A DNA stretch of 64,000 bases from a halophilic archaeon (GTDB taxonomy: Archaea > Halobacteriota > Halobacteria > Halobacteriales > Haladaptataceae): contig QNGA01000005.1 in the NCBI GenBank assembly GCA_003298465.1, positions 62,001-126,000 on the forward strand. The letters run 5' to 3'. The notes beneath the pieces are model-generated. The model saw nothing but the letters and a program-made list of their open reading frames with translations, was not told the origin of the DNA and made no database searches. Shown here in pieces: positions 25,780 through 34,770 of this stretch. The position numbers were made by a program, and so were the translations under genes. The first letter of the stretch is position 1. Every line of letters begins with the position of its first letter.

Positions 25780-25986
25780 CGCTACCTCATCAAAGCAGGT
25801 ACGGGTATTTTCTTATATGGCGCTTAAGCGAACTGTGATGTGAGTTATACGAGTGTGAAGGTCGGTTATCCGACATTGTTCAAAGCGTTTCCAGCGGCTC
25901 AAAACCGGAAATATAACCCGCCTAGGCAATAGATAGCTAATGTATCCCATAAAGATGTCTAGGGCGATGGCGTCAAACAAAGGGAA

Positions 25987-26406
25987 GTGAAAACGAATCG
26001 TCGTTCACATCTCAAATTGACGGATATTGCCGTTGCGGTGATCGCGGTCGTCGATACCAGTGAAGCCGGCAATGATACCCTCGCAAAACGATATGAAACA
26101 TTCATTAATATAACTGAAGGAAGAGCAGATCCCTACGGGGATGAGACGATTAGGTCCATCGTCGAGGAACTGGCCGGCGACGACAGTAAAGAGAGGACAG
26201 CAGTATTTGCTCGTGCCATAGTCACGGGGGAGCTGTTCCAGACTGACAGCACCGAAGTGACCTCCTCCACGCCGGTTACGGCGTGGCATCCCACCATGGG
26301 ATATCGGCCATCAGCCTTCGAGGTTTCAACCCGCACTCAGAGGGAACCGGCGACACAACGGGGAATCTCTCGATTTCGCTCCCGTGATAGGGCTGTGGTC
26401 CGGTAA
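25987..26406 (+). CDS. Possible hypothetical protein
   Basis: A 139-codon frame from a GTG at 25987. Residues 10-85 (LKLTDIAVAVIAVVDTSEAG, YETFINITEGRADPYGDETI, RSIVEELAGDDSKERTAVFA) look like genuine haloarchaeal protein. The C-terminal 50 residues become Arg/Thr-rich and may be read-through. There is no known domain and the start is uncertain. The rest of 25780-26660 shows no gene; it is comparatively A+T-rich, with an imperfect repeat upstream (TCAAAACCGGAAATATAACC). Confidence 0.35.
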   Translation: MKTNRRSHLKLTDIAVAVIAVVDTSEAGNDTLAKRYETFINITEGRADPYGDETIRSIVEELAGDDSKERTAVFARAIVTGELFQTDSTEVTSSTPVTAWHPTMGYRPSAFEVSTRTQREPATQRGISRFRSRDRAVVR

Positions 26407-26660
26407 CTTGGACCCCATCTCCAACCGGGTCATCGGCAGACGTGTATTCTCTGGTATGACTCTCTCCATCGGAGTAGCGCCTTAAAACACACAGTACGGA
26501 CGCTTAAACGTGCCAGAAACGGGTATCAGGCCCAGCAACCGACGGCGGTATGTCGCTCGGCCTACCGTTCGACCCGTGCTAAAGACGCAGGTATGCACTA
26601 AAAACTACTATCATCTATACTAATGTCCAGTGTTACCCGTACGAGAAGAGGGTTCAGCCA

Positions 26661-27461
26661 CTACTCCTGGACAGCGCGAATGTGGTAGGCGTCCGAGCGC
26701 TCGTTGAGGCGCTCGACCGAAAAGCCGTGGTCGCGGAGATATTGCTCTATCTCCTCAGTCGAGGTATCGTAGGCGGCGCTCAGGTCGTGGTGGAGTTCTG
26801 CATAAACGACGCGCACATCATCAAGCCGGTCGCCAAGTCCCCGAAGTACGCGCAGTTCCGCGCCCTCGACGTCCACTTTGAGCACGTCCGGCGGTGGATA
26901 GGTGCCGTCGTTGATCAGTGAGTCGCCACGCCGGACGTCGATGGACAGGTCGCCGTTCGTGCTGAGGGCGTGTTTTCCCGCGCCGTAGTCGTCGCCCTCG
27001 ACCGATAGTTGTCCCGAGCCGTCCTCGTCCGAGAGTGCAAGTTCGGCGACCCGCCAGCGGCTGGCGGGCGCGTTCACCGAAAGGTTGTGGCGCAGGCGTA
27101 CGGCGTTGGTCGGCATAGGCTCAAACGCGACGGCGATACCGTCTCGGAGTTGCTTGCTAACGAAGCAGGTGTGAGTGCCGATGTTCGCACCGACGTCGTA
27201 CACCACGTCTGAAGTACGAACGTCAGTGAGCAACGACTCAACGACAGATCGCTCACCAACGAACGAAGTAACGCGCTGGTACTCCGTGCGCGTGTCGGCA
27301 GCGAACTGGATGGTGTGGCCGCCGACCGTCGCCGACGCAGACCAGAGGTGGGCGGCAAGTTTCGCATGCCAGTAGAATGAGGAGATACGTGACGCTATCC
27401 CGGCCTGCTTACAAACCGTCCAGAGGCGGCTCTGGGCTGCCCGGCGGGCCAGGTCAGGCAT
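26661..27461 (-). CDS. FkbM-family methyltransferase
   Basis: 266 residues. Motif I is VVYDVGANIGTHTCFVSKQL, the acidic position is IAVAFEPMPTNAVRLRHNLS, and the FkbM signature is VLKVDVEGAELRVLRGLGDR followed by VYAELHHDLSA. The arrangement is the same as the 23144 gene but only moderately similar, so the two probably methylate different positions. It is convergent with nothing close; mobile debris and an uncertain ORF lie downstream. It is divergent from the flippase gene at 27640, with a 178-base shared upstream region. Confidence 0.9.
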   Translation of the reverse strand: MPDLARRAAQSRLWTVCKQAGIASRISSFYWHAKLAAHLWSASATVGGHTIQFAADTRTEYQRVTSFVGERSVVESLLTDVRTSDVVYDVGANIGTHTCFVSKQLRDGIAVAFEPMPTNAVRLRHNLSVNAPASRWRVAELALSDEDGSGQLSVEGDDYGAGKHALSTNGDLSIDVRRGDSLINDGTYPPPDVLKVDVEGAELRVLRGLGDRLDDVRVVYAELHHDLSAAYDTSTEEIEQYLRDHGFSVERLNERSDAYHIRAVQE

Positions 27462-27545
27462 GAATGAATGTCAAGAGGCGACGCATAAATATATGTTACC
27501 GCTAATCCGATGTCGGCGGGCAAGGAAATGCGGCTTAGCAGGTCC

Positions 27546-27557
27546 ATAATAAAGTCC
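27546..27557 (+). promoter_or_regulatory. TATA-like box upstream of the second flippase
   Basis: ATAATAAAGTCC matches the promoter boxes at 10855 and 40418, 83-94 bases before the ATG at 27640, which would give a short 5' UTR of about 55-65 bases. Confidence 0.45.
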
Positions 27558-27639
27558 GCGAGCACGGTAGCAGTCGATAACGGGATACTACGTCCAGTGA
27601 GCCGACGAGTGCTCACTAGACGGCCTTGAGGATATACTG

Positions 27640-29163
27640 ATGACGCTGAAGGAGCTTCTCGCGTGGTTGCGACGATTGAAGCGGCGGCTGACCCCCGGTG
27701 GCGGCGTCTCCGAACGGGCAGTCAAGAGTGGTATCTGGGCGACGATGGCAAACGTCCTCGGGCGTGGGCTCCAGATGGTGAAGCTCGTCATCCTAGGGAA
27801 CATCCTCGGACCAAAGCAATTCGGCCTGGTCGCCTACGCTTTATTGACACTGGCGGCGATGCGGCGGTTCTCGAACCTTGGTATCAAGGAAGCGCTCATC
27901 CAGAAGGAAGAAGACAACATCGACGGCTACCTCAACACGGCGTGGACGCTGACCGCACTCCGTGGAGCGATACTGGCCGGCATCGGTGTCCTCGCCGCGC
28001 CATACATCGCGCGTGACTTCTTCGGTGCCGGCGAGACGGCGACGCAGGTCATTCAGGCAATGTCGCTGGTGCCGCTCATAACCGGTGTCCAGAACCCCGG
28101 TATCGTCTACTTCCGAAAGGACCTTGACTACGATAAACAGTTCGTCTATCTTGTCGGGAAGGCGGTCGTCGCCGTGTCGGTAGCCATCGGACTGGCATTC
28201 GCGTGGGAGAACGTCTGGGCGCTCGTGTTTGGTGACGTCGCAGGCGTGCTCGCGGCGACGCTACTGTCGTACGTCCTCCACGAGCACCGACCCTGGCCTG
28301 CGTTCGATGTGCCGAAGGTGCGGGAACTAGTCGGGTACGGCAAGTGGATTACGGCGTCAGGCATCGTCGTCTTCCTCATCACGGAAGGAGACGACGTGTT
28401 CGTCGGCTGGCTACTCGGCAGCGCAGCGCTCGGGCTCTACCAGTACGCCTACAAGATATCAAACGCACCGGCGACAGAGGTGACGAAGGTCATCTCGAAG
28501 GTCATCTTTCCGACGTACGCGAAACTCCAGAATGACGCCGCAAATCTCCGACGGGCGTTTTTCAAGACGGTTCAGTTGACGACGTTCGTCTCCATTCCGC
28601 TCGCTATCGGCATCGTCGCTGTCGCAGAGACGTTCGTCCGCGCGTTTCTCGGCCCGCAGTGGCTGCCCGCCGTCACCGTGATGCAACTACTTGCGCTATG
28701 GGGGCTGTTACGTTCTATCGGCGCGACGACCGGCCCGCTCTTTCAGGCAGTTGGCAAACCTGAGCTTGCGACAAAGATTCAGGTAGGCAAACTCGCCATC
28801 ATGGCAGCGACCATTTACCCGGCGACGGCGGCATACGGCATCGTCGGCGCGGGTGTAGTCGTCGTTGGCAACGCTCTCGTGTTTTCTGCACCCGTTTCGA
28901 CGTACCTCGGCGTGCGCGTCGTCAACGGGAGTTACCGGCGGTTGCTCACCATCGTCGGCTACCCGCTAGTCGCCGGTGGAATCATGTACGCGGCGGTGGC
29001 GTTCGTCGGAACAAATGCACCGATCGCAGGCATCCCGAAGTTCATCGTCATGGTCGCTACGGGCGTGGCGACCTACGGCACGACTATTATGGCGATGGAG
29101 ATGTGGGGCGAGTACGGTATCCGCGACGTGCTCAGTACGGTGACCGGTGCAGTCGGAGATTGA
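27640..29163 (+). CDS. Wzx-like lipid-linked glycan flippase
   Basis: 507 residues with about 12-14 helices. It has the typical polysaccharide-biosynthesis start AVKSGIWATMANVLGRGLQM and LGPKQFGLVAYALLTLAAMR, the central ASGIVVFLITEGDDVFVGWL, and the C-terminal WGLLRSIGATTGPLFQAVGK. The role is to flip an undecaprenol- or dolichol-linked oligosaccharide to the outer face. It has a normal length, without the Thr-rich tail of the 8348 flippase. It ends GGA GAT TGA, and this TGA is part of the TTGACATCC end of a mobile right-end hairpin, so the true ancestral C-terminus may have been longer. Confidence 0.92.
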   Translation: MTLKELLAWLRRLKRRLTPGGGVSERAVKSGIWATMANVLGRGLQMVKLVILGNILGPKQFGLVAYALLTLAAMRRFSNLGIKEALIQKEEDNIDGYLNTAWTLTALRGAILAGIGVLAAPYIARDFFGAGETATQVIQAMSLVPLITGVQNPGIVYFRKDLDYDKQFVYLVGKAVVAVSVAIGLAFAWENVWALVFGDVAGVLAATLLSYVLHEHRPWPAFDVPKVRELVGYGKWITASGIVVFLITEGDDVFVGWLLGSAALGLYQYAYKISNAPATEVTKVISKVIFPTYAKLQNDAANLRRAFFKTVQLTTFVSIPLAIGIVAVAETFVRAFLGPQWLPAVTVMQLLALWGLLRSIGATTGPLFQAVGKPELATKIQVGKLAIMAATIYPATAAYGIVGAGVVVVGNALVFSAPVSTYLGVRVVNGSYRRLLTIVGYPLVAGGIMYAAVAFVGTNAPIAGIPKFIVMVATGVATYGTTIMAMEMWGEYGIRDVLSTVTGAVGD

Positions 29164-29196
29164 CATCCTCCCGCGCCTAATGGCGCAGGCCTCCTG
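29160..29196 (-). repeat. Solo right-end hairpin A at a gene stop
   Basis: TTGACATCCTCCCGCGCCTA with ATGGCGCAGGCCTCC is a hairpin right end in minus orientation whose terminal TTGA holds the flippase stop codon. The minus strand beyond it (29200-29430) resembles tnpB tail DNA, with no nuclease domain. The gap 29164-29814 holds this, repeat C copy 2 and nothing else I can call. Confidence 0.75.
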
Positions 29197-29431
29197 AACC
29201 GCACGCGTGGCGGTTCCCGTCAATTTGGACGGGGGGAGTCTACGGTTTATGACCGACGGGACTGGCGTTGCCACGACGCCGATACTAGTCCCTTGTGTAG
29301 GGCTTTGAGGTATCTTGTTTTGTGTCGGTCGGCGCAGTCGGCTTACGTGTTTGATTTTGGCTCTCGCCGCGGCAGACACTGAGTCAACTGCCAGGTTCTC
29401 GCACACGGGCCACACTCTGCCGCGTTGGACC

Positions 29432-29483
29432 GTGAATTGCCTCGGGGTCAAGCCCCGGGGCATTCTCCTAGACCGCTTGTAAA
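29432..29483 (+). repeat. 52-base right-end repeat C, copy 2
   Basis: Identical over 52 bases to the reverse complement of 12603-12654. Its core hairpin is CCTCGGGGTCAAGCCCCGGG. Confidence 0.75.
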
Positions 29484-29814
29484 TACCGATACGGACGACT
29501 CCAAACCGATCATAGTAGTTCATCTGTGCCGTTTACGGCGTGGTATTCTCGCCTGCAATCTCTATAACCCTAGAGGGCGGATAGAATCCATTGCAGGTCG
29601 TTTTAATCAAAATTTAGCTGATGTTATCTACTGTATAGTTAACTCCTCTAGTGACGATACCGCTAGCAAAGCTAATCGTGGCACGAGTGAACTGCGCAAC
29701 AGACGGGGGCGACCGACAAAGAGTCGTCGGGAACTGGAAGCCGGCGGCGAACGGACGACCTATTGCAAGCCGTACTGGCGCAGCTGACACTGACCACGGA
29801 GCGAGGCCAGAACG

Positions 29815-31533
29815 ATGAACAAGGAAATATTCGGCGTTTTCGGTGACCGGGAAACGTTCACTCGGTTCCGGTCCGAACGAGAGTTTGACGATATTGTGGA
29901 AAGCGATATTGCTACAGTCGGAATCCGAGATACCGGACTCGGAATTCCAGGTCGAAGCGCATCCTACTCCAACGAGGAGGGGAATTGCGTCATCTGGGGA
30001 GAAGCATACCCCAACAAACGCGGCTGGTCAGAGCCAGCGCGCTGGCTGCTGGAGCGCTACGCCGAGGACGGCGTCGACGCTATCCGCGCGCTCAACGGCT
30101 CATACCTCGCGTTCATCGAGCACGACGGCGAGGCGATTGTGCTCACCGACCCGATCCGGTCGTGGGAGTGTTTCTACACCGACGATCCCGGCGTCCGTGT
30201 ATTCGGGTCGGACGCTGCCGCGGTTGCCCGCACCATCGAGGACACGTCGATGCGACGGCGCTCGGTCGGCGAGTTCCTTCACATGGGCGTCATCCTCGGG
30301 AACAAGACGCTGTTCCACGAACTGCAGCGGACACCGTTCGATGGCTACCTGACGGCCGACGAAGCGGGCGAGCTCGACCGGTTCGTCTACGACGAGCAGG
30401 AGATGGACTACGCCGGCGAACTTGCAGACCGGATGCGGCGGGCCATCCGGCGACGTTCACGCCAGCCGGGCGACAAGGGCCTACTGCTGTCAGCCGGCTA
30501 CGACTCGCGCACGATACTCTCGCAGTTCGGGGAGATGGATCACACTTACACGGTCGGAATGCCGGACGCCCAGGAGGTCAAGGTCGCCCGCCGGCTGGCG
30601 AACCAGTACGGCGTCGATCACACCACGCTGGTGACCAACGACCGCTACATCGTACCCGGCGAGGAGAAGGTTCGAGCCACCAACGGCATCAAAGAGTCCA
30701 TTCACGTCCACCACGCAGGCTACAACAACGACATAGAAGTCGACACGATGTATCATGCCCTGCTGTTCGACACGCTACTGAAAGGCTTCGCTCAGAAGCG
30801 CGTCGAGGTAGAGGTGTTCGGCAAGACTGTTCCCTTGGGACAACTCGAACAGGACCCAGACGCCGTCACGGCTTCGCTGGATAACTTCGGCTTCAAGCCC
30901 GACAAAAGTCGGCAAATAGCCGAACAGTATACCGGGGACCCGGAGGCCGGTAAGAAGTTCGTCCGACAGGCCATCGCCGACGAGTTCGACCGCTGTTGGG
31001 ACCGAGCAGACACAACCCAGAACGCGCTGTCCCTGTTCAGTATTAGCAACCAGCCGACGATTCCGTCCCGAACACATCTCGCAGACCACTATCTCGAATC
31101 GTTCATCGCTGCCGACACGGAGCTATTGGAGTGGCATCTCCAGACGCCACCAGAATACCGGACGACGAAGACATTCATTCAGGCCATCCAGCAACTAGAT
31201 GGCGACTTGTTCCGGCACCGACCGCCGGACCGTCCGTACACGTCTGACCTCCTATCAGGCATGGAGCAGTTCGCCCGGCGTAAACTGCCGCTCGTCAGTG
31301 AGTTCGAGCCCGCATGGCCAGACCGCAACAAGGTGTACAACCAATACAACTTAGATCAGCGGCTATTCCCCGAGCACGAGACCGTTCATGAACTGCCTTC
31401 GCGACACAAACTGCGCATCAACGACATGGTCGGCTGGGTGGCCCAGTGTTCGGAGACGGCCGTCAATCCAACAGATGTGCTCCACATGCCCACAGACGAG
31501 TACCCGAACGACAGCGTTACCTCCGAGCAGTAG
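29815..31533 (+). CDS. Asparagine-synthase-like amidotransferase lacking the glutaminase Cys
   Basis: 572 residues. The C-terminal asparagine-synthase domain has a PP-loop at about 223-231 (LLLSAGYDSRTIL, the SGGxDS-type ATP pyrophosphatase motif) and downstream HTTLVTNDRYI. The N-terminal region keeps the shape of a glutamine amidotransferase (ALNGSYLAFIEHDGEAIVL), but residue 2 is Asn (MNKEIFGVFG) instead of the nucleophilic Cys, so it cannot hydrolyse glutamine in the usual way. In glycan clusters such proteins often amidate uronic acids, which fits the nucleotide-sugar dehydrogenase at 38931; this is inference. It could be a free-ammonia enzyme. Confidence 0.85.
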   Translation: MNKEIFGVFGDRETFTRFRSEREFDDIVESDIATVGIRDTGLGIPGRSASYSNEEGNCVIWGEAYPNKRGWSEPARWLLERYAEDGVDAIRALNGSYLAFIEHDGEAIVLTDPIRSWECFYTDDPGVRVFGSDAAAVARTIEDTSMRRRSVGEFLHMGVILGNKTLFHELQRTPFDGYLTADEAGELDRFVYDEQEMDYAGELADRMRRAIRRRSRQPGDKGLLLSAGYDSRTILSQFGEMDHTYTVGMPDAQEVKVARRLANQYGVDHTTLVTNDRYIVPGEEKVRATNGIKESIHVHHAGYNNDIEVDTMYHALLFDTLLKGFAQKRVEVEVFGKTVPLGQLEQDPDAVTASLDNFGFKPDKSRQIAEQYTGDPEAGKKFVRQAIADEFDRCWDRADTTQNALSLFSISNQPTIPSRTHLADHYLESFIAADTELLEWHLQTPPEYRTTKTFIQAIQQLDGDLFRHRPPDRPYTSDLLSGMEQFARRKLPLVSEFEPAWPDRNKVYNQYNLDQRLFPEHETVHELPSRHKLRINDMVGWVAQCSETAVNPTDVLHMPTDEYPNDSVTSEQ

Positions 31534-31630
31534 ACGATAGCCCACCCAATTGTCGAACTAACCTAGCCGCTGATTATCATCACCATGTTTTTCGACACGA
31601 CGGTACCAACCACCAGCAGCTTAAGAGCCG

Positions 31631-31640
31631 TATAATAAAA
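31631..31640 (+). promoter_or_regulatory. TATA-like box of the DUF1616 gene
   Basis: TATAATAAAA lies 26-35 bases before the ATG at 31666, the classic archaeal spacing for a leaderless transcript. Confidence 0.55.
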
Positions 31641-31665
31641 CCCGTCGAACGCATCTATCTTAGCA

Positions 31666-33063
31666 ATGAGTGCGAACAGCCGCTGGTGGTTCGTCGATCT
31701 GCTGGTGGTCCTCGTTCTGGCCGTGATCGGGGGATTTGTGGTGCTTGCCGACCTCGGTGGGCGACTGCGCGTTGCGCTGGTCATGCCACTTGTTGTTTTC
31801 CTGCCGGGATACGTGCTACTGTCGGCGCTATACCCCTCCGGCAATACTGGCGGTGGTCAGCGGACTTTCGGGACCGACGAAACGGACGCGACGTACAATC
31901 TCGGCGGCCCTGAGCGCCTTGCGCTATCAGTAGCACTGTCAGTGGCCATCGTCCCAATGATCGCCGCGGCGACGAACTTCACGCCGTGGGGCATTCGAGT
32001 GACCCCAATCATCTACGGTGTCACCGTTTTCACCGTCTTCTTCGCGATACTGGCGTTTGTCCGGCGACTGCGCGTGCCATTCCATGAGCGGTACTCACCG
32101 AGCGTCCCCGCGATGCTGTTCAGTCCGATCGGACGCGGTGACGATGGCGGTCGGCGCGCGCTACTGAACGTCGTCATTGTAGTGAGCTTCCTTCTGGTTG
32201 CCACCACAGCGGCATACGCGATGTTCAACCCACCGCAGGGTCGGGAGTTCACGGAGTTCTATGTCGAGACGGACAACGTCAGCAGTGACGTCAACTCGAT
32301 GTACCAGACGACTTATCCACCCGGCGAGACCTCCACGCTGACAGTCAACGTCGGCAATCACGAGGAATCGCGGACGAGCTACACGGTCGTCGGGGTGCTC
32401 CAGCGCGTCGAGGATGGGCAGGTAACTGAGCGACAGCGCCTCGGCGAGCAGTCGATCACTGTGGGCCAAGGGAAGACCAAACAGGTGAGCCTGGACGTGC
32501 AACCGGAGATGACGGGCGATAACCTGCGTATCAAGCTATTCCTCTACAAGGGCGACCCGAGCGGTGCGCCCTACCGGACGTCTCGCCTTTGGGTGTCGGT
32601 TCAGGAGGGCCAGCAAGGGAACCAAGAAGAGATCGATGACACTAGTGGCGGATTACAGGACGATGGCAGTTCGGGAGCAGACACTACTGCACCACCGTCG
32701 GACACAACGACCTCCCGGACGACGCGACCGCCAACGGACACTCAAAGCACAACGACTACCTCCGGATTCCCGACTCCGACGACGGACACTACAAGCACGA
32801 CGACCACCTTCGGATTCTCAACTCCGACGACGGACACCACGAGCACGACAACTACCTTCGGGTTCTCGACTCCGACGACAGGAACAACCACGCAATCCCC
32901 TAGCGGAACCACAGAGGTCGCGGGAACGGCCACTGGAACCACCGGAATCAGAGGAACGACCACTGGAGCTGTAGGGGAGACGACAGGGACCACTACTGGA
33001 ACTACGAGGACGACGACCGACGGCTTCTTCGCCCGTGACCGGCCAGAGGGCAGTGGCCACTGA
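31666..33063 (+). CDS. DUF1616 membrane protein with a Thr-rich tail
   Basis: 465 residues. Four helices in residues 1-130 and one near 165-185 form the DUF1616 membrane part (RWWFVDLLVVLVLAVIGGFV, LFLPGYVLL-type loop, LALSVALSVAIVPMIAAATN). A beta-sandwich ectodomain follows (FTEFYVETDNVSSDVNSMYQ, TLTVNVGNHEESRTSYTVVG). The last 130 residues are Thr/Ser/Gly repeats (TDTTSTTTTFGFSTPT, three copies), a likely O-glycosylated stalk. It is found in archaeal surface-glycan loci; the activity is unknown. Its stop overlaps the ATG of the next gene (TGATG), so the two are coupled. Confidence 0.85.
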   Translation: MSANSRWWFVDLLVVLVLAVIGGFVVLADLGGRLRVALVMPLVVFLPGYVLLSALYPSGNTGGGQRTFGTDETDATYNLGGPERLALSVALSVAIVPMIAAATNFTPWGIRVTPIIYGVTVFTVFFAILAFVRRLRVPFHERYSPSVPAMLFSPIGRGDDGGRRALLNVVIVVSFLLVATTAAYAMFNPPQGREFTEFYVETDNVSSDVNSMYQTTYPPGETSTLTVNVGNHEESRTSYTVVGVLQRVEDGQVTERQRLGEQSITVGQGKTKQVSLDVQPEMTGDNLRIKLFLYKGDPSGAPYRTSRLWVSVQEGQQGNQEEIDDTSGGLQDDGSSGADTTAPPSDTTTSRTTRPPTDTQSTTTTSGFPTPTTDTTSTTTTFGFSTPTTDTTSTTTTFGFSTPTTGTTTQSPSGTTEVAGTATGTTGIRGTTTGAVGETTGTTTGTTRTTTDGFFARDRPEGSGH

Positions 33064-33653
33064 TGTGGCCGTGGGAACACCTTGCCTTCGGCTACCTCTG
33101 TTATTCACTGACTATTCACCTGGTCAGGCGGAGTGCGCCGAAGACACATGAAGTTCTCGTGCTCGCGGTGGCCAGTGTCCTCCCAGATTTAGTCGACAAA
33201 CCATTGTCGTGGTCGCTCGAAGTCTTCCCGTCGGGGTACTCGATAGCTCACTCCGTCTTCGTCGCGCCGGTCATCGTCGCACTCATGCTCGGCCTGGCAG
33301 GCTGGCGGCGTCGCCTGCGCTACGGCGTGGCGTTCGCGATCGGCTACTGCTCCCACCTCGTTGGTGACGTAATTTACCCGGCCGTCCTCGGCGAGGGACT
33401 GAAGCCGGAAGTGCTGCTATGGCCTGTCGTCGAGATGCCGGCGTATGAGAACGACTACGGCCTTGTTGAACGCTTTCTCGTCTACTTCTCTGAATACTTG
33501 GAGATGCTGGCGGAGCTAGAGTTTTCGCCAGTGCTTGCATTCGAACTGGTGTTGGTGGTCTCAGTCTTCCTGCTCTGGGTGTACGACGGCATGCCGGGCG
33601 TGCCAACGCCGTACTGGCTCTTGAGTACGGAGGAGCACCAAGACCGTTCTTGA
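33063..33653 (+). CDS. YdjM/DUF457-like metal-dependent membrane hydrolase
   Basis: 196 residues. It starts MWPWEHLAFGYLCYSLTIHL, with His residues in the first helix and an AVASVLPDLVDKPLSW motif (Pro-Asp, a metal ligand pair). SIAHSVFVAPVIVALML and YCSHLVGDVIYPAV follow, the His/Asp pattern of the LexA-binding/YdjM metal-dependent hydrolase family. There are four or five helices. It is coupled to the DUF1616 gene. The gene ends CGT TCT TGA, with the TGA inside the TTGACGTCC end of a solo right-end hairpin. The substrate is unknown. Confidence 0.85.
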   Translation: MWPWEHLAFGYLCYSLTIHLVRRSAPKTHEVLVLAVASVLPDLVDKPLSWSLEVFPSGYSIAHSVFVAPVIVALMLGLAGWRRRLRYGVAFAIGYCSHLVGDVIYPAVLGEGLKPEVLLWPVVEMPAYENDYGLVERFLVYFSEYLEMLAELEFSPVLAFELVLVVSVFLLWVYDGMPGVPTPYWLLSTEEHQDRS

Positions 33654-33686
33654 CGTCCTCCCCGCCCTGAAGGGCGGGCTTTCTCC
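33650..33686 (-). repeat. Solo right-end hairpin A at a gene stop
   Basis: TTGACGTCCTCCCCGCCCTG followed by AAGGGCGGGCTTTCTCC is a near-perfect right-end hairpin in minus orientation; its terminal TTGA contains the TGA of the upstream gene. It may also act as a transcription terminator for the plus-strand genes. Confidence 0.8.
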
Positions 33687-33815
33687 TTGCTCTCCCGTAA
33701 CCTATCGGAGCGCTCGTCGACGGGAGGCGCTCGCGAACCACACCGTCACCGTCGCTGTGTTCTTGTGCGACGAGTACCACCGGAGCGCTTCGGGGAGAAA
33801 ACAGGCGTCAGTCGA

Positions 33816-34730
33816 CTACTGGTACTGTTCGCAGACGCGCCGGACGCCCTCTTCGAACTGGATCTGGGGTTCCCAGCCTGTCGCCTCTGTCATCTTTGAG
33901 ATGTCGGCACAGGTATCGTGGACATAGTTTTCAAGCGGGATAGGTTCGTATTCAGGTTCGACGTCGGTCCCGAGTACGTCGTTGATTATCTCGACCATTT
34001 CGTTGAACGAGTAGGGGTCGCCCGTGCCGAGATTGTAAACGCCGGTGAGTTCGTGGTCGGCGGCGAGTTCGAGGCCGCGAACAATGTCAGAGACGTGGGT
34101 GAAATCACGCGTCTGCGAACCATCACCCCAGAGGACGGGGGACTCACCGTCGGCGATCTTGTCGGCGAACTGCGATATGGTGTTCGCATACTGGCCCTTG
34201 TGTTCCTCTGTACCGCCATAACCCTGGTAGACCGAGAAAAAGCGCATCCCTGCGAGCGTCAACTCGTCGTAGAAGTCGCTGTAGTACTCGGCGTAGCGCT
34301 CGCGCCCGAGCATCGAAGCGTCGTAGCCTGTAGATGCCTCAAGGTCCATATCCTCCGGGGACGGTTCGGTGCGACTGCCGTAGGCCGAAGACGTCGAAGC
34401 GTAGACGAAGGTGTCACAGCCGTTCGCCTTGGCTTGCTCAACGACGTTGATGAAGCCCTCGATGTTGACACGGGCACCCTGGCGAGGGTTCTCCTCAAGC
34501 ATCTGGCGACTGGAGAGGGCCGCCAAGTGATAGACGACATCAACGTCGGTGGGGAGGTCCTCGTCGAGCACGTCAGCCTCGACATACTCAACGCTCTTGT
34601 CGAGATTTTCGGGGGTACCGAGATATCCGTTGTCCAGAGCGAGGACCTCATTGTCCTCGGCGAGGTGGTTGGCAAGGTTTGACCCAATGAATCCAGCACC
34701 GCCGGTGACGAGCACACGCTTGTCCTGCAT
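33816..34730 (-). CDS. SDR-family nucleotide-sugar epimerase-like protein lacking the catalytic Lys
   Basis: 304 residues of the extended short-chain dehydrogenase fold. Features are the NAD motif VLVTGGAGFIGSNLANHLAE (7-26), YHLAALSS, YASTSSAYG and a C-terminal part with LWGDGSQTRDFTHVSDIVRG as in UDP-sugar 4-epimerases. The YxxxK site reads Y136-D-A-S-M140, so the catalytic lysine is methionine (codon ATG; AAG would restore Lys by one base). It may be inactive, a structural homologue, or use another base. The neighbouring genes suggest a nucleotide-sugar role. Confidence 0.88.
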   Translation of the reverse strand: MQDKRVLVTGGAGFIGSNLANHLAEDNEVLALDNGYLGTPENLDKSVEYVEADVLDEDLPTDVDVVYHLAALSSRQMLEENPRQGARVNIEGFINVVEQAKANGCDTFVYASTSSAYGSRTEPSPEDMDLEASTGYDASMLGRERYAEYYSDFYDELTLAGMRFFSVYQGYGGTEEHKGQYANTISQFADKIADGESPVLWGDGSQTRDFTHVSDIVRGLELAADHELTGVYNLGTGDPYSFNEMVEIINDVLGTDVEPEYEPIPLENYVHDTCADISKMTEATGWEPQIQFEEGVRRVCEQYQ

Positions 34731-34770
34731 ACGTGGGCCTGCACCGGGGTGAAAGAAAAGGTGTTCGCTT

